Part shown: one piece after another, positions 25,401 through 37,512 of the stretch
Numbering within the stretch: position 1 is the first letter of the stretch
How the letters are laid out: each line of letters opens with the position of its first letter
From: Temnopleurus reevesii
Lineage: Eukaryota; Echinodermata; Echinoidea; Temnopleuroida; Temnopleuridae
Assembly (NCBI GenBank): GCA_036244855.1
Contig: BQKZ01000695.1
Coordinates: 24,450 to 88,449 of the forward strand
Direction of reading: 5' to 3'
Length of the DNA stretch: 64,000 nt
Program-made: the position numbers and the translations under genes
The notes under the pieces: generated by a model
Database searches by the model: none
Told to the model about the DNA's origin: nothing
The model's input: the letters and a program-made list of their open reading frames with translations, nothing else

Positions 25401-28400
25401 GTACTGGATGTCCATTCAATTTGCGCTATATTGTTATTTTCTGGTATTCCATCCCTGCTTATGAGCATTATCACTTGCATGAAGGGAGTATCCAAAACAA
25501 CTCATTACTGCTATTGTTCTGCCGTGCGTAAGCAAGATATACGGTAGCTTATAAGTGCATACTCTGAAGTGCCTCGCAAACAAAACACTCAAGAAAAGAG
25601 TGGTATATGCCAAACAAAGTGAGAATTTTGGCGCTTCTGATGAAAATATCGAGCCAAGATTTGAAGGGCATCCATTTCATTTTGGTTTGAAGAGCAGGGA
25701 GAATTATCTCAAGCATCTTATTTTGCTGTTGGCTATACCGCCTGTAAGATTCAACGTTTATACATAAAAAAAAATGAATACAAAAATAAACTAAAACAGA
25801 CGCTGTGGTACAGTTTAATGGGAAATGGAGAGGGGGTGTTAATGAGGCGATTTTTTTATTTACCAATAATATTAATGTTGAGAAGATTTTCATTAACTTG
25901 ATATAATTTGGATCAAAGAGAGGTCTTGTTCGAATTATTAGCAGTAGGAAATATTCACGAATACGAATTAAAAAAAGAATTATAGAAAGTCATCTGTTTT
26001 GCCGAAATCGTATAATGTTGCCTGATAGTACTGCCAATTCTGTAACAAAGCAAAGCTGAAGGTACATTTACTGCCACATAGAAATTATTTTGATGTAGAA
26101 AATCTATCTGCAGCCTGTGTTTTATAACTTTAAGTATACAGACGTGTGTTGCCGTCTTTTAAGTTTGCGATTGTTCAAACCGTCACCAATTTTACCAGCC
26201 GGCATATTAGTGAGGGTGGTTGCACGAACCAGTCGTAGCAATTCAATTGAAATAAATGCTATCGAAGTAACATGAATTCAAGTGGTATGGCAATGTTCTT
26301 GACGCTATGTCGGGGTTTCTACGTGTTCAAGCAGCGCCCTCGTAGTTACAGGCCAGCTCGTGAAAAAGCTGACGAATTGCACAAAGATGGCCGCATAGGA
26401 CCCCGGAAGCAACACGATCCACGCCGACTCTTTGTTACTTCACAGTTAACTGCGTCAGAACAACGAGTCGGGGTGAATCGTGTTGCTTCCAGGGTCCTAT
26501 GTGACCGGAGCATAACAAAAGATTGTGACCCAAATCTTATTTTATTCTCAAAAATCTTGATAAAAAATGATGGCACAAGCAAATTGACCGCTGATTTAGG
26601 TCTGTTGAGTTTGACTAGATGAGATTTTGTTTGGTCAAGAGACAAGCGTATTTCTATTTATGACCGTGTCACTTTGATGGTAAATATCAGATAGCATTGT
26701 GAAGAAGTTGATATTTTCGTTAATGGCAAACCGAAATAAACAAAGCAATTACTTGAATAAATGGAGTTTTGTTGAGACTTGAGGGTTATTGGAGGAAAAA
26801 TTTGAGTAATAACGATATTAGTGATGACAATAATGATATCCAGTTCACGCATAGCTCATGATTGCCATGTATGTAGTGTACCTATACTCTTACAAAACAG
26901 GAAAACCGGTATGGACAATATAGATCTGCTTGAAATGAAAGAACACAGCATACATTTGGTGTTGTGCAATGGAGTCATATTCCTTGCAAATCATGTGTTG
27001 AAATAATACTTCTGATGGCCGACACACACCTTTGCGTTTTAGCATGCGTCTCCCCAGTGTTTTTGACAATCAAAAACGGTCTCCAAGCGCACGGCATAGC
27101 CTGATCAGACGGTGGACTGACGTTCGGCAAAACGGCTTGCCCTTTAGGAGTGTACGCCGAACGCCAGTCCACCGTATGACCTGCGTCTCTGTGCGTCCAA
27201 GGAGCGTTTTTTTTAATTTTCAAAAACGTTGGGCCGACGTAGGCTAAAAACTTAAAGGTGTGAGTCGGCCTTTAAGCATAGTCTTAAACTTATCTAAAAC
27301 CAGCAATATTTCGAAGGTAATTTGAGACGAGTTGCATAAATCCAAAGAAATCTAAAAGAGTACAAGCAGTCTCAATGAAAATTATAACCAAAACGTATTT
27401 TGTGTGCCACCTTTGAGAATAAAGAAGGGTACAGGACCAGAACACTCCCACATATCACTTAAAAAAAACCAGTTTATTATCAAATATATATACGCACCCT
27501 TTTCCTCCCACGTCATATAAACGCACGTATCCAAGGATATAAACACCCCATAGACATGATAGACGTATTCATAATATTTGGTATACCCACATAATTATTG
27601 CACACACATAGTTCACCCACATTGTCTTGCTAATAAGCATGCAGGACTTTTTTTAAACTTCCATCGACCGACCCTCTGAAAATGGCCGGACCTAAACTTT
27701 TATCTTTGATTTTTCTCTTTTCACTGAAACGTGTCAAAGTTAAAAAAGGTCACAGTTGATTGGAAGATAAACATGTGAAATACTACCCGTTAAGTCATTT
27801 GATACATTTGTCAGAGATATTTACTGCTTTCTCATCCGTCTTCTTATTTTCTACATGAATGTGTTAAAAATAGAGTAAAAAAAAACAACGTTTTCCGAGA
27901 AACCGAAGCTATTTTTTTTACAAAATGAGATTTTAGGGCAAACAACTTATGTGTCTAAGTTATGATCATCAGGAATGATTAATGACTGGAAAACTAACCT
28001 ACAATGATAATGCATAGCGACAGAGGAATCTATTGACCAATACTTAATCATTTTGATAATTGATATACTATCTTTGCTGTCTGCTTGATAACAAACTTGC
28101 TTTGTCTTTTTGGATGCCTTGTGAACTTGTTAAGCAAATCATTCAATGTGCCATAAGTTCACATAACTGTATCATGGGTCGCCTGTTCTTTTTCTGCTTC
28201 TTCTCCTTCTTCCTAAACATATTCTTCATCTTCTTCTTCTCCTCCTTCTCTTGCCTTAACTTATCCTTCTTCATCTTCTCCTACTCCTTCTTCTTTCCTC
28301 CTCATATCATTTTACTTTTTCGAATTCTTTCCTTTTTATTCCACACGTTCTTGGTTGCACTTTTAAACTTATATTTTAAATACGAATTATTCTTGTTCTT

Positions 28401-31400
28401 CTGTTTCTATTATTGTTGTTATTATTAACCTACATGTTGACTTTGTTTCATTCTCAAAATGGATACTTGTGTCATTAGTGTCCATGAAGCTATTGCCTAC
28501 CTTTATTCTCTCTTTTCATTTTCATATCGAGAAATGCTCAATTTCCTGATATAGTCAGACAGGGGTGTGAGAAGAATACGAACAATAATTTCAAACAATC
28601 ATGAATAAGTAAATAAAGCTGCATTTTCTGTCATTTATATTCCACAAAAATGATAAACAACAAGGTGACATCTATTTCCGCCATTACAATTGTTTTTAAT
28701 TTCCGTGAGAATTTTAATCTTTAAAGAACGAGCCTCGAAATAATGAATTTGTTAATTTCATTCATGAAATTTTTGTGGTTTATTTGTTGATTTGGTCTGT
28801 CAATGACAAATGACCCGCAAAGTGTGCACTTCTGGGCCCCGTATCATAAACATTCCAATTAATCGTATGATTAATATCAATCGTAAGTCATGGGAAATCG
28901 TGTAGTGAATATTTGCGATTGATCGCAATCTGTTTTATGTTACACGCCCCTTATTTTTCATTTGTTAGCCATATCAGACGCGTGTCAATTAAGGACTGAA
29001 TAATATCTTTCCGTCCCTAATTAATATAAATATGCACTGTTCCATTGTCCGTTTCCTATTGTTATAAATCGTACGAGATAGGAAGTCCAGATTTTCGTCA
29101 CCAAAATACAAACATGTTTTGTTTAAAGGGTATAGGAAATATCCTTGATACATAAAATGTATTTTAATAAAGATTTACAAGATTAGTTTTTATGAATAAA
29201 TATAGTGTAGTTCTTTTTATGTAGGCGTGCATCATGCAAACTAAAAACAAAAAACAAAAAGTTATTCTAAACAAGACTTTTTCATATTTCGGTGAATAAA
29301 ACTTGTTCATGAGCAGGAGGTTTTTAAAAGCTCTCATGTCTTCCTTAGCTAAGATCTTCAATTTAAATCGGATTTGAATCCATGTGCAATTTTTACGCGA
29401 CACTTAAATATCACATTCTCCAATAAGTATTTCATGAAACTCATCTTTCTAAAACAGAGTCTTTATGTTTTCGCATAACATATGTTTACTCGACAGAAGA
29501 AATTCGTACAAAAATTAAATACTTTCTTATGTATGTGGCTATAAGGACATTTTTGCGAGGGATACATAAAAAATGAAAGGTCTTTCACCTAACTTATTTT
29601 CTTTTCAAATATAGATGAGTTAAAACGAATAGTTTCGATACCCTTTTGATTTGATTGGGAAAGCTGTTTTGATCACTCATGCTCTCGGGGATCTCTTGCT
29701 ATGGATCGCTTTAACTTGTTATCTCGTGCGTATGACTTTTGTCCTTAATATGATATTTTAAGGATTCCTTAAGATTCCTTAAAACGATTTTTAAGGATTC
29801 CTTTTGCTTAATCGTGAAAAGGAAACTTGACCTTAATACACCTGTTTTACCTATTAAAAGTAAGAGCCGAGGGTGATTTTATACACACTGCAAAATCCAA
29901 GGTGTTAGCGTAACATCCATTCAGTGTTCATATTCTTCAGCTACAGCACAAAGTGTTAAACATCAGTGCATATTTACACGAATAGAAATTATGTCATATC
30001 ATTTTCCACATTGTAATCAAACAAATTTCGTTCAATTTCGATGCAAGATTACAATCAATTCTTGCAGACTGGTAATTTTCTAACAATTACGGTGCTTCGC
30101 AGACACCAAGTCGGCGAGATATTAACACTTTGGTGTATTTGCAGTGTACTGATCATGGTCGGTGTAGATGGCCCGGTCACCTTTGCTTGCCCATGACATC
30201 ATTGTATTTTTTTTAGTGTCAAACTAGATTATCATTTCAATGTTATCCTCCGTTGAATATTTAGAAAGCATTATTGTGATTGTAAATAAACTCCCCGATT
30301 TTTACAGGACAGTGTTTAAAAGTGCATTCGTCTCATTTTTTGTCAACCAAACCTTTCAAATATTCTTGAAAGTCGTGTCGTGCACTTGTAATTTCAAAAT
30401 CGTAGGAGATTGATATGATTAGAAATTAGATCATTCAAACTATCATGCTATGAAAATCGAGTATAGGATATATATTTTATTGATTGATTTATTAATTAAT
30501 TTACTTATTTATTTTTATATACTTATCTATTTATTTTTTTTATATACTTATTTATTCATTTATTGTTTCACATGTTGGGCAGATCATCCTTTCCAGAAAA
30601 ACATGATGTTCTTCAAAGTTAATATGAACGCATGTATTATGTTTTTTTTTGTTCAGGAAAGGAAATAACAATTTTGAGTTATTAAGTAACAGAATAGATA
30701 AGTTAAAAGAGTTTTGGAAAAGAAACAATTTGCAATAAAAATAAATTCTATAAAATGCAAGTCATTTATTTGAGACTGAAACATTTCAATAACCGTTTTT
30801 CTTCCTGTCTTTCCAATTATTCTTCCAGAACAACAGCACGAGACAGAACAAGCGAGAGAAGGCCGACATTTTGGAACAAACCGTCAAATTAGTCAAGCAA
30901 CTTCGACAACATGGGGCAAGAGGTGAGAGAGAATTTCCAAGACAATACAAAATCTAGACATCTTCTGTGATAATCTCTTACTTTAACTCCAAGTCACGAA
31001 TCAAACCGTTATACCACGGATTTGCTTTCTTCGCAAATGTTGGTATCAGGAGTTTGTTTCTCTCTTTATATTTACTCCCCTCAAGTATTTTTCATTTTCT
31101 TCACTATGGATATATCCTTGGGAAAGGGAAAGAAAAGTAAGGCTTACAATTTGTGAAATGTTTAGAAGGAGTAAACAAATTGAAATACGGAGACGTTAAT
31201 AAATGAATGAAATACCGTGAAGGTTGTGGAGCGATTGGTAGTTCTCAAGAAATAGTAGTCTAGTTATAGATAAATTGTTTAAATGAGCTTTTAACACTTC
31301 TGAACAGTAGAAAGTAAGAGTTAATGATGATAATCTGATAAAATTGATTAATTAAAAGTCATTCGTAATGGTACAATGTATGAATACCAACGATGGATCG

Positions 31401-34400
31401 CGATTACGGTTTCTGAGCAATTTGTTTTTGCAATTGTTTTCCCGAATTACTTTGATAACAAATGTCTTAAGTATTCGTTTAATTTTTTCAAGGCCTATGA
31501 TGTGAAACTAGCTTTCACTCCTCCCAAATGAACTCGGGTTCATCATTATTATCAGATCACATGCACACAAACTTATAATACTTCATGTTGGTAGACAAAC
31601 CAGTGAAAAAGCATAAAGCAAACATTTTCTTATTTTTCATTGAAGTTTGCACTTTTTTAAAATGCACTTTCCCACAGAAGTCACTGCCCTAACATTTCTA
31701 ATAATAGTTTGAATAAAAATTCTTTGCCTCCCACTTAATCGTGGGCGAAACAAACACATGTAAACGTTTAATGTTACAAAAAGACAGCAAAACTTTTAAC
31801 ACGCCCCTATTGCACTCTATTTTTTTACATTTTCTGTTGGGGAAAATGTTGGGTAATTCTGTAAAAAAATAGACATTGTATTTCGTGAATACAATGCAAT
31901 TTTACTCTGAAATAGTCTAATAATAAACACAATTGAGGACTAATCGAGCTATTTATACGCCAGTTAGGGTTGTCAAAAGTCACAATAAACCTGATAAATG
32001 CAAATAAATCCCAGTGGGCGCCCTCTAAAGGGTGTAGTTGTTCCTAATAGCATAACACCTGTGTCAATGTCGAATAAGTATACTTTTGATTTCTGTGGGG
32101 GATTGATGGAAATAAAGGGTTTGGTACCTCTCACAAAAGCAATGTCAAATTCATTCAAGACACACCTCCAGACATCAAATTAAGAACTAGCGGTTTGGGA
32201 ATCATTATTGTGTTACAGCGGTTAAAAATGGTTAGAAATGAAAGAAAGTACACAAAAATAACAGTCGAATTTTGAAGATTGTAAAAATATTTTGTAATGT
32301 ACGTTAATTGACATTTGTTTGAACAAAGGGCGATGGAATGCATAAGATTTATTCATCAAATCACCTTTTAAAAGACGAAAACGCTTTTTTGAGTCCATTG
32401 AAATCTTCAAATATCGTAGGATCGCTTTTTCTTTAACAAATCAAATTGGATGACCCAAAACTATATCACAAATATGTCACTGATCTATATTTAGATCAGT
32501 TCTGAACTATTTCACCTGCAGTATGATTTCTCATTCAATAACAATAAGTGATCTCTTTCCACTCAGTAAGAACTAATGCATGGTCAAGATGGTAGAAGTT
32601 AATAATGTCGCCAATTTCAGAAGGCATTGAAACAGATTACGGTATGCCAACTTTATCTAATGTTCATTGAAAGCTTTATTTATTACATCACAGAGCCTCA
32701 CACGTTGGCATTTTCACTTTTCATAAATCATATAGCAACTTACTAGTGTATAAAATAATTTTTTAAAAAATGCCAAATTAGTTAGAAAATTCAATTAGAA
32801 ATATGTAGTTTAAAACAGAATTATCTATAGAAATCGTGCAATGCGAATAACATTTTTAAAACAAATATGTTGTCTCTGGATGGCATTATTACTCAGCTGG
32901 AAAAGAAAAATACCGAGACCACATACACAAACATGTAGCGCCTTCTAATCCCGCTCATGGTCATATTATTGATTTCATTGCGTGGCAAAAGGACCTCCAA
33001 GGTCGAAAGCAAGAATGAAAACCCAAGCAGACAAACATATACCATTATTCGCAGCCCCTCGCATTTGAGGTAAAAATATGCACAAATAGTTCTCAATTCA
33101 CTTGATCTAGAATAGAAAAATCGCCCCCTAAAAATAGTTCACCGCTCTGAAAAGAGATCACGATATTTTATGATACATTGGGCACTCTGTGGCAAGAACA
33201 ATGGTTATAAAAATCTAATTAATGCTAAAACAATTATATATAAATGAATTAAGGAATAAATGCAACTTACAAATGAATTTAAATTAAATTTATTCATCTA
33301 AACATATTTATTCATTTTTACAAGTTCTCATTTAAACTATTTAACATCATGGTATTGACATTAAAGAAAGCCGATACATAATTAATAGCAAAAATATGTA
33401 TGTTATAACTTTCATCTTCCAAAGTTATGGGTATTTACATTTTCCTTATTTTCATATAATTTCAACGACCAAGGGCGACCCAAACTTAAATATAAAAATA
33501 CTAATAATAACAACAATAAATATTATTTTAATGATTATAACACAGGGAAAATATAACAACAAGATATCGATTTGACATCTTGTTAAAAATTTAGATTCGG
33601 CAAAGCTTTATGATTGAAATCGGAAATAAAATTAGAAATCATTTCTTTTTCCATTGTAAAAAGTACTTATTCTTAACATGCCAATTGGTATTAATTGATC
33701 AAAAAACAAAAGGCACGTCTTTAACACCTATTTTAAGGCCTGATTTCAAAGATTTGAGGAGCGCAGATTTATAGAGCAAATTTACAGCGATGTTAATTAG
33801 TGTTCGCAAGCACAACCCGGTCCAAGGGTTAAATTCTTTTGACTGACTTGTTAGAGACGAATTTAATTGATTAGTTGTTTTGTGTATCTACCACTCTTAA
33901 ATTGTGGCTTTATGATACGCATATTGAAGAGCCTTTATTTGTATTTCCCATCATAGGCTATGTACTGGGGGCTGAATTCGTTCCCACGTACTTAAAGGCT
34001 GGTCATCGTCTTATAAAATTTTAGGGAAATTTTGAAGTGAAATTTTTTATTTTTGTAAAAGCGTCTTTCAGAAAAGGATGACTGCATATTTTGCATTATT
34101 ATTGTGTGAAGATATACTAGCTAATATCATACAGAGAAAAAAAATCTTTAGTGCTCTTTAGCAATAGTATAGTGTTAAATTTCCTTCGTGCCCTAACGTT
34201 ATTTCATTATTCAATGACGACAAAATAATATCAATATCGTTGTATGAAATTCTTGGCTTTCATTACTTGTTATGGAAAACAAACAGTTATGAAAATGAAT
34301 TATCTTCATCAGCATTAATATGAGCATATTAGTAGCAGCATAATCAGCATGTATGCTATTCTGTTTAAAAAAAGTATTTTAAAACATATGTTGGGACTTC

Positions 34401-36859
34401 TAGTTAATCTCCCGATTAAACCAAAATCGTGTAGTATAAGAAAAGGGAAAAGAAAATTGCATTAAATTTCAGATGCTCAAAGATACAACTTCATACGCCG
34501 TTTTAGCATCATTGTTAATACCCTCAGAACACGAAATCAGATCGGATATTGTCTTTTCGGAGGTCATGAACATATTTTATCAGAGTTGAACTGAATGCCA
34601 GAATATTCTAAAATAATATAGTGTTAATGTTGCATTGCATACGCTTAGAAAAAAGTGCACGAAGGGTGAAAAAAATGTGCAATCAGCGGCAAAACTCTTT
34701 ATTTATGTTAAATCATTACACTATTTGTGTACACATTAAGCAAGTTACATAAAGGGATCAAACAATATAATGCAATGCAATACAATCTTCTTGAGTCCTT
34801 GATTGATTTTAAAGTCGCCATTGTCAGGACCATGATGAAAAGCAGCTGTGCTGATCGTGTGCTTTTTTTAATCCTGAATAAAGATCTTGAATATATATAT
34901 TGTCTATACATGGGAGCATGACACGATATCGAATACGGCGCTGTTTTAAAATAAAAAATAATGATCTCACATTCATGACATTGTCAAATGAGCTAGTTTA
35001 AATCCTTCTGAGCACTCCAGAGAGTGCAAAATCACACCAAAAAAGGCCCAATATAATGAATATTGCAGCCCAGAATGGTGCTCCCAGTGTCTCATTTGTT
35101 TGTACCTTTCAAGGTCCGATGTTGCGCCTTTATTCCTTAGTGCGCATGTACATATCAAGGCTAGATAACACATTTATCTTATCCTTGTGCTTAATCTGAT
35201 CAAGGAAAACTGACAGAAATCTATAAAATGCGAAACTGGCCATTTTTTCATACACGATGCGGAATAAATAAAATCATGATATAAAGAACGAAATCCCCAT
35301 GAATTGCATAAAGTTAATCACGCTTTGAATGAAAAGGGGGAGAAAACTAGGTAGTAAATGTCGGATTTGGTAAGGATATGGAAGGCCGTTATGCCATTTG
35401 AGTTGGATTACTGATGTGCTTTTCTATTTAGAGTATCGTCTGATACTCCCTAAACACAGACGGGCTTTTCTCACCTTAACTCAAATAGGGTTAAATGGAT
35501 TGAAAAGATGTACAATACGGAGTGACCTCAATGCTAGACATATCCTTGCGCCTTCCGTTGAGCACAAATCAGTCAATTTTCATCATTTATGATTTCCTTC
35601 TTTCACCTTGCTCTACATAGCAGCTAAACAAAATCACAACAAAACATCAATAACGACAAACTATAACAGGATAAATTTTTCATAGCGTAATACATTATGC
35701 AACATTTTGTGCTCTAAAATTAAATTTGAAGTTATTTGTTGCTTTTTGTTTGTTAAGTATGTTATTCGATTGTTTCATGAAAATGTGGAATATTTTAGTG
35801 ACGATTGATGACCAACGTATGGAAAAATGGCAATCATATAATTCAATTTTCTTTTTTCTTTTTCTTTTTCTCGTAGGCAATCACACAGCAGACCCAAACT
35901 CCCAAGTGCAATTCAGAGCAGGATTCAACGAATGCATGGCAACCGTCACACAATTTCTTTCAGCCAATCAGGGCTCGTTGAACGGAGAAGCGAAGGCGGG
36001 GCTAATGTCCCACTTGGCAAACTCCCTGCAGTGCAACAAAGTTTACCCAGAACGCTTGCCCCACCCACCGCGACGGCGCCTGGAGGAAGCAGCCAATAGC
36101 ATTAGCGCACCCACCAAGCCGCAGCCAACTTCCAACCAATCACAGGTCGGCGAGCCGAGTGGGGCGAGCTCTATGAACGTTGTGCATCCAATGAGAACGC
36201 CTGCTCCGGCTGCAGCGGCCATGACGTCGTCTTCACCACATTCCACAGTCTCGGTGCCGGTGAGCGTGCCAAACACGATGACCGGCGCTCTGCCTAGTCT
36301 CACCGCCAGGCTGGAGTTTACCTCAAACGGAGGCAATGTACAAAACGCAACTCGACTAGTGCCAATTCATATTCCAATCAAGGTGCAATCGCCTGGACAG
36401 ATCATTCTAGTTCCATGCCAGTCGCAGATGTTAAATGGCAACCAGCTAACTACGCCGATTATCCCTGTTATGAGTCCTCCCACCGCCAACCTCGCCTCCA
36501 CCCCTCTCTCCTCCGCCGGGAGCTCGGGCTCAGTGGCAATATCACCACCCCACCACCACCACCACCAGTCGCCACAGAAACCCATCGGACAGCCTCTCGA
36601 CACCGCGGGCGCGTCCACCTCGGGCACCATCATGTATGCAGCTTGCCCCACGCCTGGTACCTCTGGTGGCGCTGGCGCCGCGGCAGGTCCTGGCGTGATG
36701 CACCAAGCAGCGCCGTACCCTGTCGCTTTTGTTGCCATGGGTGATCCCGCCGAAATGCAGAATGGTGCACAACTGGAACAAATCTACCAGAATCTACCTA
36801 GGATCCTGATCCCCGCAAACCCACCGAATGGTACAGAGCCAGTCTGGAGACCTTGGTAA
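15893..36859 (+). CDS. hes: HES-family bHLH-Orange transcriptional repressor (spliced, four coding exons)
   Basis: Spliced CDS join(15893-15952, 21980-22072, 30829-30922, 35877-36859), 1230 nt, 409 residues. Domains in order: short N-terminus (1-20); basic region SSKPLMEKRRRARIN (21-35) with the family proline at 24; helix 1 about 36-48; loop 49-60; helix 2 with EKADILEQTVKLVKQL (61-76); Orange domain about 95-135 starting FRAGFNECM; long Ser/Thr/Pro/Ala-rich tail with five histidines at 308-312; terminal WRPW (406-409). Known for the family: nuclear dimers bind N-boxes or class C E-boxes and WRPW recruits Groucho/TLE. As I recall vertebrate Hes1, its first intron also falls directly before SSKP. 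All three introns are GT-AG and phases agree (0, 0, 1). Sea urchin hesC or the other Hes paralogue are both possible; HES membership is near certain, the paralogue is not. Confidence 0.96.
16012..16022. promoter_or_regulatory. E2F-like palindrome in intron 1
   Basis: TTTGGCGCCAA lies about 60 bp after exon 1. TTTGGCGC fits the E2F consensus TTTSGCGC, and the site is palindromic over TTGGCGCCAA. A GCGCGCGC-rich stretch follows. This is a motif match only. Confidence 0.3.
18823..18865. repeat. (GA)n plus poly-G microsatellite
   Basis: An uninterrupted GA run followed by about eleven G residues, in intron 1. Confidence 0.9.
20204..20323. repeat. Foldback family 2, intron 1 copy
   Basis: Ends ggggccccgtaacatt and tttatgttacacacccc. 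Arms contain caatcgatcgtacgattgat and gcgattgattgc. Length about 120 bp. Same family as 13236, 28834 and 49977. Confidence 0.8.
20892..21400 (+). repeat. Tandem duplication of about 245 bp in intron 1
   Basis: Two diverged direct copies each run from tcgaagctgcttgcatata to cgaaatagaattacgt(a/t)gaataaatgag. The copies start near 20892 and 21138. It ends about 0.6 kb before exon 2. Confidence 0.8.
21795..21979 (+). repeat. Tandem copies of the exon 2 3' splice-site region
   Basis: Three similar segments occur in a row, each a T-rich tract ending in AG and followed by YCTTCC: exon-like starts at 21813 (ccttccaccc), 21895 (tcttcccc) and 21980 (tcttccaaa, the true exon 2). Spacings are 82 and 85 nt. 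A short gttaac-containing segment before the tract also recurs. The upstream two look like duplicated, now non-coding, acceptors. Use of 21895 would reach TAA after ten codons. Confidence 0.6.
21980..22072 (+). CDS. hes: HES coding exon 2 (basic region, helix 1, residues 21-51)
   Basis: Ninety-three nt, 31 codons, between a polypyrimidine tract ending ttttttacag and a donor gag|gtaata. It encodes the basic region with proline at residue 24 and RRRARIN, then helix 1 (DCLTELQNILDAL) and the start of the loop (NPE). Two decayed copies of its acceptor lie 85 and 167 nt upstream. The proline in the basic region is the hallmark that separates HES from Hey and other bHLH proteins. Confidence 0.97.
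22389..22497. repeat. (ATT)n trinucleotide microsatellite
   Basis: About 110 bp of ATT repeats with a few G and C interruptions, in intron 2. Frames over it give poly-Ile or poly-Leu and are not coding. Confidence 0.95.
26389..26510. repeat. Foldback family 3, intron 2 copy
   Basis: Long arms starting ccgcataggaccccggaagc and ending agggtcctatgtgaccgg, with a central cacagttaactgcgtcag. The second copy at 43393-43514 has its centre in the opposite orientation. Confidence 0.85.
27015..27275. repeat. Foldback family 1, copy B
   Basis: Ends ggccgacacacacctttgcg and aaaggtgtgagtcggcc. The centre has cagacggtggactgacgttc and gaacgccagtccaccgt. It lies in intron 2 and would form a strong hairpin in the pre-mRNA. 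Confidence 0.85.
28834..28952. repeat. Foldback family 2, intron 2 copy
   Basis: Ends gggccccgtatcataaac and tttatgttacacgcccc, with arms around attaatcgtatgattaat. Confidence 0.8.
29882..30148. repeat. Foldback family 4 (CACTGCAAAA ends), intron 2 copy
   Basis: Starts tacacactgcaaaatccaag followed by gtgttag, and ends attaacactttggtgtattt followed by gcagtgta. A related element is at 44945-45204. Confidence 0.65.
30829..30922 (+). CDS. hes: HES coding exon 3 (loop end and helix 2, residues 52-82 plus one base)
   Basis: Acceptor tcttccag|AAC, donor AGA G|gtgaga, 94 nt. Encodes NNSTRQNKREKADILEQTVK and then LVKQLRQHGAR. EKADILE is the conserved HES helix-2 core. The residue before EK, usually leucine in HES proteins (KLEKADILE), is arginine 60 here. 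The loop looks slightly longer than in Hes1 and helix 1 slightly shorter. The last base completes a glycine codon with exon 4. Confidence 0.96.
30923..35876 (+). other. HES intron 3 (5.0 kb)
   Basis: Phase-1 intron, donor gtgaga, acceptor gtag. Mostly AT-rich unique sequence. It has single Su(H)-like sites at 31669-31676 (TTCCCACA) and 33981-33988 (TTCCCACG), which are expected by chance at this density, and a diverged copy of the 'gtgcaat' repeat family around 34973-35170. Confidence 0.85.
35877..36859 (+). CDS. hes: HES coding exon 4 (Orange domain, tail, WRPW, stop)
   Basis: Acceptor after a long pyrimidine tract ending ctcgtag. Residues 83-409. The Orange domain (about 95-135) begins FRAGFNECMATVTQFL and ends near HLANSLQC. 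The tail is rich in Pro, Ser, Thr and Ala, with HHHHH at 308-312, and ends EPVWRPW followed by TAA at 36857-36859. The exon is much richer in C and G than the surrounding introns, as expected of coding sequence. The same frame stays open about 50 codons into intron 3, but that stretch is the pyrimidine tract and flanking intron. Confidence 0.97.
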
Positions 36860-37136
36860 AGACTATTTTACCATTCCAGGATCTTCAACCATTTTAATTA
36901 ATTTGACGAATTATCAAATTGGACACGCTAATTTTCATCGTGCAATCTGAATTAAACAAAAAAAAATAGTAACGAAAGTTGAAATTAGTTTGCTAACTTT
37001 CGGAGAGAAATGAAAAAATGACTCTATAATTGCTTAAAGCAATGCCAGAAAAAGTTTGAAAAGCGATCCGAATTTAGATGTTTAGATTTCTAACAAAAAA
37101 TTCAGTTCTTTTGAGAGCTTGATAGCCACTAATGCT

Positions 37137-37512
37137 TCACACTAAGAATTAGAGTGCAGTTTCGCACCGATGGGTGCGTATTCGCTGGTATAGAATTATC
37201 TTTTAGGGTTAGAGATCGATCTCCACCCTAAAGGCCCCAGCACACCAAACACGGCACGGCATAATGGGCTGATGGGACGTTTTTTTTACGCGGTATCTTG
37301 GTTGCTATTGGCCAGTGCGCTCCTCCGCGTAAAGGATGGTCAAGAACTGGCCAATCACACGGGAGACATCGCGTAAAAACCGTGCTGTATTGCCGTGCCG
37401 TGTTTGGTGTGCCCGGGCCTTAAAGGTGCATATCCTTCTACACCCTACATGTTGCTACTATTGTACAAGTTGCTGAATCCCTAAGGGTGTAAAATTGCAC
37501 CCTAATGTCTTA
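37137..37512. repeat. Composite foldback in the 3' UTR region with a nested element
   Basis: Outer arms are related to the 'gtgcaat' family: ctaagaattagagtgcag on the left, aaattgcaccctaatgtctt on the right. Inside at 37228-37434 is a separate foldback with long arms ggcccc-agcacaccaaacacgg on the left and ccgtgtttggtgtgcccggg on the right, centred on two ggccaat/ctggcc-type segments. Confidence 0.65.

Larger units (their letters stand above)
22073..30828 (+). other. HES intron 2 (8.8 kb)
   Basis: Phase-0 intron, donor gtaata, acceptor ccag. It contains an (ATT)n microsatellite and four foldback elements (26389-26510, 27015-27275, 28834-28952, 29882-30148). I see no coding exon. Stretches such as 22.5-26.3 kb look like unique AT-rich sequence that could hold enhancers, but no motif cluster stood out. 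Confidence 0.85.

Noticed and set aside
35726..35876. Open frame extending HES exon 4 upstream, with an in-frame ATG near 35759
   Set aside because: It translates the pyrimidine tract (FFFLFLFL) and lies before a canonical acceptor that joins in phase to exon 3. An intron-initiated isoform lacking bHLH is conceivable but unsupported.
36043..36781. Several 79-123 codon frames overlapping exon 4 on both strands
   Set aside because: Shadows of the GC-rich HES coding exon; no domain and no independent signal.
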